A stretch of DNA of 64,000 nucleotides from CAYFRC01 sp050946115. Lineage in GTDB: Bacteria > Bacillota > Clostridia > Christensenellales > Aristaeellaceae. Positions within the stretch are counted from its first letter, which is position 1. Each line of letters opens with the position of its first letter. Shown here one piece after another: positions 53,910-61,359 of this stretch. The position numbers were made by a program, and so were the translations under genes. The stretch is from assembly GCA_050946115.1 (NCBI GenBank), contig JBMNUF010000011.1:1-64000 (forward strand). The letters are read 5' to 3'. A model generated the notes under the pieces. That model made no database searches, was not told the DNA's origin, and worked only from the letters and a program-made list of their open reading frames with translations.

Positions 53910-56531
53910 ATGAGCATTTTCAAACCGCGCACGCAGGAGAGAAATTTCCTGTTCGCCGTCATCATGACGACGGCGAAAATGCTGTTTTTTCTGATATTGA
54001 TCCTGGGCGTAGCCACGTCGGGGCTATTATTGGGCATCGCGAAGGCGTGGGTGGAGACCGCGCCGGAGCTCGACCTGACGGTGTTCGATTCGCAGGCGAA
54101 AACCAGCTTCATATACGACAAAAACGGCATCATGATCACCGACTTCAAGGGCTCGGAAAACCGCATCGACGCATCTTTCGAGGAAATCCCAAAGCACCTC
54201 ATCAACGCCGCCATCGCGGTGGAGGATCAGCGGTTTTATTCGCATAACGGCGTGGACGTGAAGCGCATCATCGGCGCGCTCGTCACGAACCTGCTCAACA
54301 ACAACATGCAGGGCGGCTCCACCATCACGCAGCAGTTGGTCAAACTCACCATGCTCACGAGCGACCAGAACTATAAGCGCAAGATGCAGGAGGCATACCT
54401 CGCGCTGGAGCTCGAAAAGGTGGTCAGCAAGGAGCGCATCCTGCAGGAATACCTGAACTGCATCTATCTGGGCGGCTCGGACTACGGCGTAAAGGTCGCC
54501 TCGATGGACTATTTCGGAAAGGATTTGCAGGAGCTGACGCTGCGCGAATGCGCCGCGCTCGCCCGCATCATCCGAAACCCCAACAAGTACCATCCGCGCA
54601 AGAACTACTACACGCGCAACACGCCCGACGTGATCGAGGACGGCGCAAACCACGTTTTGAAGCTCATGAGCGAACAGGGGCTCATCACCGATGCCGAATA
54701 CGCGCAGGCGCTCTCGGAGCGGCTGCATGTGCTCGAGACATCTGCCTACACGAACGATCTGTACGACCACGCCTATTTCGTGGAATACGCCGTGTACGAC
54801 GTGGTGACCAAGATGCTGCGCCACGAGGGCATCGAGGACACGACGGCGAACCGCAGCAAAATGGAAACGAAGCTGCGCACCGGCGGCTACCACATCTATA
54901 CGACGCTCGACGGAAACCTGCAGCAGACCGTGCAGGACGTGGTGTCGAACTGGTCGAAATACCCCGCGACGCGCTATTCCGCGGATAAGGTCTATAAAGC
55001 CTCCCTCGGGGGCGGCGAATATTTGCAGGTGGTGCAGCCGCAGGCGGCGTGTACCGTGATCGACTGGTCCACGGGCGAAATCGTCGCGCTCGTCGGCGGC
55101 AGGAGTACGCCCGTGCAGCGCAAGCAGTATAACCGCGCGTATCAGTCCACGATGCCCGTGGGCTCCTCCATCAAGCCGCTTTCGGTCTACGGCCCCGCGC
55201 TCGATCTGGGCAATTCTCCCGCCAGCCCCGTGATCAACGCGCCCCTGAGGATCGACGGCTGGGACAGCGAAAAAGGCTACCCCACCAACTTCTCCGGCAG
55301 CTCCTTTACGGGCGTGGCGTCCATGCGCGTGGCGATGATGAGATCGCTCAACACCGCGACGGCGCAGGCGCTGTTCACCTACGTCGGCATCGAAAACTCG
55401 GTGACGTACCTTTTGAAACTCGGCGTCAACCGCAGCCATATCCGGGCGACGGGCTCGGGGCTCGCGCTGGGGTCGTCGGGGCTTACGACGGTCGAAATGG
55501 CATCGGGCTTCGGCGCGGTCGCCAACAAGGGCCGCTACCTCGAGCCCTATGCCTTCACGAAGGTATACGATTCCTCCAAAAACCTGATCCTGGACGTCAA
55601 CGCCGTGCAGACGCGGCGGCAGGCGTTCAAGGAATCGACCGCCTATATGCTGGTGGACATGCTCAAGGACTGCGTATCCCCCAAGGGCACGGGCGCCAAC
55701 GCAAACTTCGGCGGCTTTACCGTCGCGGGCAAGACGGGCACGAACTCCGACTACAGGGGCGTGTTCTTCGCGGGCATGACGGGCTACTTCAGCTGCGCCG
55801 TGTGGATCGGGCACGACAACTATAAGCCGCTCACCTCGAGCGCGACAGGCGGCGCCTATGCCGCGCCGCTCTGGGCGGCGATCATGAAGGCGGTGCACAA
55901 GGAGCGTGGCATTACGCAGAATCGGGACATCATCCCGGGCGAGCCGGCAGATTACGGGCTCGTCAAGGCGACGGTGTGCGCGGTCAGCGGCATGGCGCCC
56001 ACGGACGCCTGCCACAGGGACGCGAACAACTACGGCGCGAATACCGACTACTTTCTGAGGGGCACGCAGCCCAAGCAGCCGTGCAACATGCACCGCACGA
56101 TCACCCTCTGCACCAAGAGCAAGAAAATCCCCTCCGAATATTGCCGCTCTACCGAAACCTACGGCGTCATCTATCTACCCGAGGGACACCCCCTGCGCTA
56201 CGACGACATCGACAAGGTGCGCGACTATTTCATCGGCGCATCCTCCGACAAGGGCGCGTCCTCCATAGGCGTTTGCAACAAGTGCAAGAAGAAGGGGACG
56301 ACGACCGACGCGCAGGCGGAGGCATCAAAGCTCACCATGGTTACGGACAAGGCCATCGCCCTGATCGAAACCGCGAACAAGATGCTCTCCGGTTCGACGC
56401 TCACCACCTCGCAAAAGAAAAAGCTGAAATCGGTCATCGACAAGACGCAAAACGCGGTGGACAGCCAATCCTATTCCGCCATCGTAAAATACGGGAAACA
56501 GCTGCAAAAACTCGTGAAGAAGTATTCATAA
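53910..56531 (+). CDS. class A penicillin-binding protein (PBP1a-type)
   Basis: Bifunctional peptidoglycan synthase of 873 residues. One N-terminal membrane anchor spans about 18-47. The GT51 transglycosylase motifs are EDQRFYSHNG, GGSTITQQLVKL, and the RKMQEAYLALELEK and ILQEYLNCIYLGG segments. The transpeptidase has the catalytic serine in GSSIKP, SLNTA, and KTGTN. After it comes an extra region with cysteines (CHRDANNYG, PCNMHRTITLCTKSKKIPSE, CNKCKKKG) and a Lys-rich helical end. GGAGG precedes the ATG. Confidence 0.97.
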   Translation: MSIFKPRTQERNFLFAVIMTTAKMLFFLILILGVATSGLLLGIAKAWVETAPELDLTVFDSQAKTSFIYDKNGIMITDFKGSENRIDASFEEIPKHLINAAIAVEDQRFYSHNGVDVKRIIGALVTNLLNNNMQGGSTITQQLVKLTMLTSDQNYKRKMQEAYLALELEKVVSKERILQEYLNCIYLGGSDYGVKVASMDYFGKDLQELTLRECAALARIIRNPNKYHPRKNYYTRNTPDVIEDGANHVLKLMSEQGLITDAEYAQALSERLHVLETSAYTNDLYDHAYFVEYAVYDVVTKMLRHEGIEDTTANRSKMETKLRTGGYHIYTTLDGNLQQTVQDVVSNWSKYPATRYSADKVYKASLGGGEYLQVVQPQAACTVIDWSTGEIVALVGGRSTPVQRKQYNRAYQSTMPVGSSIKPLSVYGPALDLGNSPASPVINAPLRIDGWDSEKGYPTNFSGSSFTGVASMRVAMMRSLNTATAQALFTYVGIENSVTYLLKLGVNRSHIRATGSGLALGSSGLTTVEMASGFGAVANKGRYLEPYAFTKVYDSSKNLILDVNAVQTRRQAFKESTAYMLVDMLKDCVSPKGTGANANFGGFTVAGKTGTNSDYRGVFFAGMTGYFSCAVWIGHDNYKPLTSSATGGAYAAPLWAAIMKAVHKERGITQNRDIIPGEPADYGLVKATVCAVSGMAPTDACHRDANNYGANTDYFLRGTQPKQPCNMHRTITLCTKSKKIPSEYCRSTETYGVIYLPEGHPLRYDDIDKVRDYFIGASSDKGASSIGVCNKCKKKGTTTDAQAEASKLTMVTDKAIALIETANKMLSGSTLTTSQKKKLKSVIDKTQNAVDSQSYSAIVKYGKQLQKLVKKYS

Positions 56532-56537
56532 CGGGGC

Positions 56538-56566
56538 TTGCGCAAACCCCGCAAATGGTGTACAAT
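56538..56566 (+). promoter_or_regulatory. promoter of the second Gfo/Idh/MocA gene
   Basis: TTGCGC (56538-56543), a 17-base spacer and TACAAT (56561-56566), 31 bases ahead of the start codon and directly after the PBP stop. Confidence 0.65.
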
Positions 56567-56597
56567 AGGCGCACAACTTTGCAAGGAGGTTTTTCCC

Positions 56598-57689
56598 ATG
56601 GACAAGGTAAAAATCGGCATCATCGGCTGCGGCGGCATCGCGAACGGAAAGCACATGCCCGCCCTCAAAAGGCTGCCCGACGTAGAGATGGTCGCGTTCT
56701 GCGACATCATCGAGGAGCGCGCAGTCAAGGCGGCGAAGGAATACGGCGCGAAGGGCGCAAAGGTCTTCAAGGACTATAAAGAGCTTTTGAAGCTGGATTT
56801 GGACGTCGTACACGTCCTGACGCCGAACAAAATGCACTCCTTCATGACGGTGGACGCGCTGGAAGCCGGAAAGCACGTCATGTGCGAAAAGCCCATGGCG
56901 ATCAACTCCGCCGAGGCGAAGAAGATGCTCGACGCGGCGAAGCGCACCGGAAAGAAGCTGACGATCGGCTATCAGAACCGCTTCCGCGGCGAGTGCATGT
57001 ACCTCAAAAAGTGCATCGAAGCGGGCGACTTGGGCGATATCTACTACGCCCGCGCGCAGGCGATCCGCCGCAGGGCCGTCCCCACGTGGGGCGTGTTCCT
57101 CGATGAGGAAAAGCAGGGTGGCGGCCCCCTGATCGACATCGGCACCCACGCGCTCGACCTGACGTTGTGGGAGATGGACAACTACGAACCCGCCATGGTC
57201 GTCGGCACGACGTTCAGAAAGCTCGCGGACACCGAAAACGCCGCCAATGCGTGGGGCTCCTGGGATCCCAAGAAGTTCACGGTCGAAGACAGCGCGTTCG
57301 GGTTCATCCGCATGAAAAACAACGCGACGATCGTTCTCGAATCCTCGTGGGCGCTCAATACGCTGCTCGTGGACGAGGCGAAGACAATCCTTTGCGGCGA
57401 CAAGGCGGGCGCGGACATGCTGGGTGAGGACGGCGGGCTCCGCATCAACGGCGAGCGCTTTAGCAAGCTGTACACGCTCACGCCCGAGCTCAAGTCCGGA
57501 AGCGCGGCGTTCTACGAGGGCGAACTGGGCGGCGAGCCGCAAGACATCGAGGCGCGCATGTGGATCGACCACGTCAAGGACGATTCCAAGCCGCTCGTGA
57601 CCAAGCCCGAGCAGGCATTCGTCGTAACGCAGATTCTCGAGGCGATCTACGAATCCCAAAAGACCGGAAAGGCCGTCTATTTCGACTGA
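56598..57689 (+). CDS. Gfo/Idh/MocA family oxidoreductase
   Basis: NAD(P)-dependent dehydrogenase of 363 residues. The Rossmann motif KIGIIGCGGIANGKHMPALK is at the N-terminus and the EKP motif reads HVMCEKPMAINSAEAKKML. The C-terminal domain has GGGPLIDIGTHALDLTLWEM, the usual active-site segment. The substrate is probably a sugar derivative. It is monocistronic and unlike the oxidoreductase at 48150 in sequence. AGGAGG lies ahead of the ATG. Confidence 0.93.
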   Translation: MDKVKIGIIGCGGIANGKHMPALKRLPDVEMVAFCDIIEERAVKAAKEYGAKGAKVFKDYKELLKLDLDVVHVLTPNKMHSFMTVDALEAGKHVMCEKPMAINSAEAKKMLDAAKRTGKKLTIGYQNRFRGECMYLKKCIEAGDLGDIYYARAQAIRRRAVPTWGVFLDEEKQGGGPLIDIGTHALDLTLWEMDNYEPAMVVGTTFRKLADTENAANAWGSWDPKKFTVEDSAFGFIRMKNNATIVLESSWALNTLLVDEAKTILCGDKAGADMLGEDGGLRINGERFSKLYTLTPELKSGSAAFYEGELGGEPQDIEARMWIDHVKDDSKPLVTKPEQAFVVTQILEAIYESQKTGKAVYFD

Positions 57690-57702
57690 TCGCGAAAAAA
57701 CA

Positions 57703-57736
57703 AGAGAGCCGGAAGCGACTGCCTCCGGCTCTTTCC
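57703..57736. terminator. bidirectional terminator
   Basis: AGAGCCGGA pairs with TCCGGCTCT around a loop of about 13 bases, with TTTCC after it on the plus strand and a T-rich tract on the minus strand. It separates the converging oxidoreductase and DUF896 genes. Confidence 0.85.
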
Positions 57737-57741
57737 ATGGT

Positions 57742-57951
57742 TTATTCCTTGTCCTTGCGGGTGAGCGGAACCTTCGTCCCGTCGGGATACTGTACGACCG
57801 TGTTGTCGAGCACCTGTTTCGCGCCTTCGCGAAACGCCCGCAGGTATTCTTTGCGCAGCCGCGCGCGCTCCTCTATCTCTTCGGGCGTCAAAGGGCGCTC
57901 CTTGGCGATGCGCGCGAGCTCGTTGATTCTGTCGATGCATTCGATCTGCAT
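57742..57951 (-). CDS. DUF896 family protein (YnzC-like)
   Basis: Protein of 69 residues of the DUF896 family (B. subtilis YnzC), a small three-helix protein of unknown role linked to the SOS response region in Bacillus. It shows INELARIAKERPLTPEEIEE, the hallmark LRKEYLRAFR and a QYPDGTKVPL segment. The start at 57951 follows GGGAGG by 8 bases; a start 5 codons earlier overlaps that site. It is divergent from the acetyltransferase with only 44 bases between start codons. Confidence 0.92.
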   Translation of the reverse strand: MQIECIDRINELARIAKERPLTPEEIEERARLRKEYLRAFREGAKQVLDNTVVQYPDGTKVPLTRKDKE

Positions 57952-57995
57952 GGATAATCCTCCCAAATATCGCTGTGAAAAGGCAGGAGACTGAA

Positions 57996-58418
57996 ATGAT
58001 TCGCGGAAAATTCATCCTCTCGACGGAAGACGCTTCCGAGGTATTCGCGCTGCGCGAAAAGGTGTTCGGCGCGGGCGAAAAGGACATGTTCGACGCGATG
58101 GCGGTATACGCCGTCGCATACGACGAAGACGGAACCGCGAGCGGCGCGGGCAGGCTCTGTATCGACGGGGACGGCGCGTTCACCGTGGATGCGGTGGGCG
58201 TTCTGCCCGATCGGCGCGGAAGGTATCTGGGCGACCTGTTGATGCGCATGCTGCTGTACCGCGCGCTGCAACTGAACGCCCCGCGCGTGCACCTGTTCTG
58301 CGGGGACGATGTCGCGCCCTTTTTTGCGCGCTATGGATTCAAAACCGCGGGCGAAGGCGAAATGTGCGCCTCTGCCGCCGAAATCGACATCGAAGGTTCC
58401 TGCGGGTGCTGTAACTAA
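57996..58418 (+). CDS. GNAT family acetyltransferase
   Basis: Acetyltransferase-like protein of 140 residues. The acetyl-CoA loop is LPDRRGRYLGDLLMRMLLYR at about 69-88, followed by RVHLFCGDDVAPFFARYGFK. The end is Cys-rich (GSCGCCN), which is unusual. AGGAG lies 7 bases before the ATG. The acceptor is unknown. Confidence 0.8.
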   Translation: MIRGKFILSTEDASEVFALREKVFGAGEKDMFDAMAVYAVAYDEDGTASGAGRLCIDGDGAFTVDAVGVLPDRRGRYLGDLLMRMLLYRALQLNAPRVHLFCGDDVAPFFARYGFKTAGEGEMCASAAEIDIEGSCGCCN

Positions 58419-58419
58419 G

Positions 58420-58626
58420 TTATGTTTTCCTGTTGCCCGTGCGCTTGGGGCGCCTCAGCCGCAGCGCGGCGTGGTAGACAGACAGCACGCACAATATGCC
58501 GATCAGCCACTTGGTTATGCCGTTGTCGATAAACTGCATGGCGCTGTTCACATTGTCGATCACGAGCAGTACGATCAGCATCCCCGCGAGCACGATCGCC
58601 GCGTGGGCAAGGATTTTTTTCGCCAT
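58420..58626 (-). CDS. small two-pass membrane protein
   Basis: Protein of 68 residues with two transmembrane segments (about 8-26 and 38-56) and a basic C-terminus (LRLRRPKRTGNRKT). No family is recognised. It starts 3 bases after the stop of the phosphodiester glycosidase gene, so it is probably co-translated with it. A GAGATG-like site overlaps the start. Confidence 0.6.
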   Translation of the reverse strand: MAKKILAHAAIVLAGMLIVLLVIDNVNSAMQFIDNGITKWLIGILCVLSVYHAALRLRRPKRTGNRKT

Positions 58627-58629
58627 CTC

Positions 58630-59646
58630 TCAATCCCCGCCTTTCCCGATGTAGATGATGTCGCTGCTGCCCCTGCCGCCCTTGTAGGGCGCATTGACCG
58701 TTTTCCCGTTAAACACCATGACGGAGGACCTGCCGCCGTCCAGATTGTACGCCTTTTTGCAGCCGAGCTGCGCCATGAGCGCGGAGAGCTCCGTCAGCGT
58801 CATGCCGCTGCTCGTTTTGTCTTCGCGGCTCGTCTGCCTGCCGTCCACCGCCACGAGGCAGTAGTGCCCGGGCGCATAATACCCGATCGCCGTGCGCGGG
58901 TTTTTCGGCGCGACGGCGTGCTTGAAGCCTTCGATCGCGCTGCCGTCTTCCGCCAGAAGCGACGGCCCGAACGACCACGCCTGCAGCGGTTTCTTCGCCG
59001 TTATGCCGTCCAAATCGAAACCTTTCGATGAATATATCTCCATCGTGCCGTCCGCGAACAGCACGCAGGTGTCGTCCGACATCTGTTTTCGGTAGAGCTT
59101 GCCGTTTCGGATGACGAGCCCTTTTTTGCGCGTCCCGAAATAATCGCCGTTGCACGCCAAAATCGCATTGTTTCGCTGCGCCATGGAAGGGACGCCCTCG
59201 CTGTGGCCGGTCGCCTCCCTGTCCTTTGCAAAGGCGGTTTTGATGAGCGACGGGTTTTTCACGCGGATGTCGGCGACGGTATACCACGAGGACGCGCTGC
59301 GCCCCGTGGATATTTCGATGCGCACGGAATCCGTCGCGTAATACAAATCCTCCAAAATGTGCTCGCCGTCCGTGAACGGGTTTGCATCCTGCAAGGGTTC
59401 TTCCGCATCGGCGGAGGGCGTACTTGCATCGGCGGAGGGTTCTTCCGCATCCTCATCCGCGAAAGGTTCGTCCGCGTCCATGGGAAGATCGCCCACGTCC
59501 AAAACGAGCTCGACCGCCTCCATGCTGCTCGGCCTGACGTGGTGAAAATACGCGAACACGACGAGCCCCAAGCCGATCAGCAAGATATCCAGCAGGATAT
59601 TCTTCACGGCATAGGGCACAACAAGGCTCTTGCGCTTCCTTCGCAT
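58630..59646 (-). CDS. phosphodiester glycosidase family protein (NAGPA domain)
   Basis: Membrane-anchored exported protein of 338 residues. One transmembrane segment lies at about 15-37 after a basic N-terminus (MRRKRKSLVVPYAV). A linker of repeated Asp/Glu/Ala/Pro follows. The NAGPA (DUF2233) domain then shows AILACNGDYFGTRKKGLVIR, RTAIGYYAPGHYCLVAVDGR, and near the end CKKAYNLDGGRSSVMVFNGK. The family cleaves sugar phosphodiesters such as those in cell-wall glycopolymers. It is second in a minus-strand row after the flavin-like protein. Confidence 0.9.
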   Translation of the reverse strand: MRRKRKSLVVPYAVKNILLDILLIGLGLVVFAYFHHVRPSSMEAVELVLDVGDLPMDADEPFADEDAEEPSADASTPSADAEEPLQDANPFTDGEHILEDLYYATDSVRIEISTGRSASSWYTVADIRVKNPSLIKTAFAKDREATGHSEGVPSMAQRNNAILACNGDYFGTRKKGLVIRNGKLYRKQMSDDTCVLFADGTMEIYSSKGFDLDGITAKKPLQAWSFGPSLLAEDGSAIEGFKHAVAPKNPRTAIGYYAPGHYCLVAVDGRQTSREDKTSSGMTLTELSALMAQLGCKKAYNLDGGRSSVMVFNGKTVNAPYKGGRGSSDIIYIGKGGD

Positions 59647-59664
59647 GGCTATTTCCCCCGCCGA

Positions 59665-60057
59665 TCAGAATTTGACGACTTTTTCCGGCGCGGTGAAGGA
59701 CGAGAACACCGCCACCGCATCTTCCATGTAGAAGACCTCGGTATTGTCGTCGTTTTCGTCGTATCTCGAGCGAAGAGACGGATATGCGTCCAGCATGTGC
59801 TTTTTCGCCTCGACCCGCGGATCCTCGATCAGCTTGCACGATACGCGAATCCACCTGCCGTCCCGAAAGGCACAGATCTCGGCGCGCGGGTTGATGTGCA
59901 GCTGCTTCGATGTGGGCTTGACCTTGCCCGTCTGGATATAGAGCCTGCCCTCAAACAGATCGATCGTGCCGAAGGGGCGCACGCGGGGCGCGTCGCCCTC
60001 GACCGTCGCGAGATAGTATGTGCTGCACTCCTTCAGAAAATCGTATACCTCCTGCAT
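59665..60057 (-). CDS. pyridoxamine 5'-phosphate oxidase family protein
   Basis: Split-barrel flavin-binding-type protein of 130 residues: ECSTYYLATVEGDAPRVRPF, then GRLYIQTGKVKPTSKQLHIN and PRAEICAFRDGRWIRVSCKL. It belongs to a group of small PNPOx-like proteins common in Clostridia. The function is unknown; the gene at 2504 belongs to the same superfamily but is a different subtype. It is first of three genes on this strand; the next starts 18 bases after its stop. Confidence 0.85.
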   Translation of the reverse strand: MQEVYDFLKECSTYYLATVEGDAPRVRPFGTIDLFEGRLYIQTGKVKPTSKQLHINPRAEICAFRDGRWIRVSCKLIEDPRVEAKKHMLDAYPSLRSRYDENDDNTEVFYMEDAVAVFSSFTAPEKVVKF

Positions 60058-60093
60058 GGCTTTGCCTCCCTTCTTCGGAAACCCGTCCGTCTA

Positions 60094-60121
60094 AAAAAGC
60101 CCCGCCGCGAGGGCGGCAGGG
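60094..60121 (-). terminator. intrinsic terminator of rplJL
   Basis: On the minus strand GCCCTGCCGCCCTCGCGGCG forms the GC stem with GGGGC, then TTTTTT. It lies 10 bases beyond the rplL stop. Confidence 0.85.
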
Positions 60122-60130
60122 CATGGTGCA

Positions 60131-60508
60131 TTACTTGATTTCGACGGTCGCGCCGACGTCTGCAAACTGCTTCTTGATCTTCTCGGCTTCTTCCTTGTTG
60201 ACGCCTTCCTTGATCGTCTTGGGCACGTTGTCGACGACTTCCTTGGCTTCCTTCAGGCCCAGCGAGGGGTTGACGGTGCGGACTTCCTTGATGACCTTGA
60301 TCTTCTCGGGGCCGACTTCCTTCAGGACGACGTCGAACTCGGTCTTCTCTTCGACCGGGGCAGCCTCGGCTGCGGCGACGGGCGCAGCAGCGACCGCGAC
60401 GGGCGCGGCGGCGGAGACGCCAAACTTCTCTTCCAGCGCCTTCACGAGCTCGGCGAGCTCGAGGACGGACATGGACTCAATAGCGGAAATGATTTCTTCG
60501 CGGTTCAT
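60131..60508 (-). CDS. rplL: 50S ribosomal protein L7/L12
   Basis: Stalk protein of 125 residues. The N-terminal dimerisation part (EEIISAIESMSVLELAELVK) is followed by an Ala/Val-rich hinge and the C-terminal domain with VGPEKIKVIKEVRTVNPSLG, LKEAKEVVDNVPKTIKEGV and KKQFADVGATVEIK. It contacts translation factors on the ribosome. It follows rplJ on the same transcript after 51 bases. Confidence 0.99.
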   Translation of the reverse strand: MNREEIISAIESMSVLELAELVKALEEKFGVSAAAPVAVAAAPVAAAEAAPVEEKTEFDVVLKEVGPEKIKVIKEVRTVNPSLGLKEAKEVVDNVPKTIKEGVNKEEAEKIKKQFADVGATVEIK

Positions 60509-60559
60509 TGTGTTTTCCTCCCATAATACTGTTGATGTTGGTTGACGATTCGGCGAGGA

Positions 60560-61090
60560 TCATTCCTCTCCGGCCTTCTGCTTGCGCACGGCATTGATCG
60601 CATACACGAGCGAGCGCAGCGTCGCGGACAGCACGCCCACGAAATTGGTGATCGGCGCGTTCAGGCTGCCCATCATCTTCGCGATGAGGACTTCCTTCGG
60701 CGGCAGATCCGCCAGAGCCTGTACGCCTGCGATGTCCAGCGCCTGCCTGTCGAGCAGGCCGCCCTTGATCGCGGTCTTCTTGACCTTCTTGACGAACTCC
60801 GTCAGCACCTTCGCGGGGGCAACGGCATCCTGCATCCCGAAGGCGAACGCGGTGGGCCCCTTCAGCAAGGATTCCATGCCCTCCACGCCCAGATCCTTCA
60901 TGGCGAGGTTGACGAGCGTGTTCTTGTAGACCACGTAATCGATGCCCGCATTGCGGCACTGGGTGCGAAGCTCGGTGACCTCCGCCACGGTCAATCCGCA
61001 GTAATCGTACAGCACGACCGAATGCGCCGCTTCGATCTTCTGCTTGATTTCCTCGACGACCTGTTGCTTCAGTTCAAAGTTCTTGGACAT
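60560..61090 (-). CDS. rplJ: 50S ribosomal protein L10
   Basis: Stalk base protein of 176 residues. Seen: MSKNFELKQQVVEEIKQKIE, VVLYDYCGLTVAEVTELRTQ, then the KNTLVNLAMKD segment, GPTAFAFG, and a C-terminal helix that recruits L12 dimers. The start at 61090 is after GAGGTG; a start 4 codons earlier falls in that site. It is preceded by an L10 leader with a terminator hairpin. The usual rplK-rplA genes upstream and rpoB downstream are absent. Confidence 0.98.
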   Translation of the reverse strand: MSKNFELKQQVVEEIKQKIEAAHSVVLYDYCGLTVAEVTELRTQCRNAGIDYVVYKNTLVNLAMKDLGVEGMESLLKGPTAFAFGMQDAVAPAKVLTEFVKKVKKTAIKGGLLDRQALDIAGVQALADLPPKEVLIAKMMGSLNAPITNFVGVLSATLRSLVYAINAVRKQKAGEE

Positions 61091-61256
61091 TGTATACAGC
61101 ACCTCTTTTCCGTCCGGGATCGAGGCTTATAAAAATCGCCCATACGCGCGGCGTAAGGGCGACAAATAACGTGTCTTCCGTTTACGCCTCGGCGGGTGGC
61201 ACAGGGCCATTATGCAGAGCGCCCGCTGTCTGTGGCATGGCTTTTTTATAAGCACT
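61091..61256 (-). ncRNA. ribosomal protein L10 leader
   Basis: The 166 bases between promoter and rplJ match the L10-leader layout: long structured RNA ending in a Rho-independent hairpin. On the minus strand TCGCCCTTACGC pairs with GCGTATGGGCGA (61162-61136), followed by TTTTTAT. GGCGTAA at 61188-61182 could instead pair with TTACGCC at 61156-61150 and so prevent the hairpin. Binding of L10 with L12 would decide between the two. Confidence 0.75.
61131..61163 (-). terminator. attenuator hairpin in the L10 leader
   Basis: Twelve-base stem with one mismatch (TCGCCCTTACGC with GCGTATGGGCGA on the minus strand), loop CGC, then ATTTTTAT. It lies 40 bases before rplJ. Confidence 0.8.
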
Positions 61257-61262
61257 GGGAGA

Positions 61263-61291
61263 ATTATACACCATAAATCGCACTTTGTCAA
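61263..61291 (-). promoter_or_regulatory. rplJL promoter
   Basis: Perfect consensus on the minus strand: TTGACA (61291-61286), a 17-base spacer and TATAAT (61268-61263). Its -35 box directly abuts that of the divergent promoter. Confidence 0.92.
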
Positions 61292-61320
61292 TTGCATCGC
61301 AACGTAAAATGTTGTATAAT
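61292..61320 (+). promoter_or_regulatory. promoter of the glutaminase-like gene
   Basis: TTGCAT (61292-61297), a 17-base spacer and TATAAT (61315-61320), 39 bases ahead of the start codon. It is back to back with the rplJL promoter. Confidence 0.8.
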
Positions 61321-61359
61321 AGTGTTGGAAGTATGCCGATTTAAGGAGGAACCGCCATT

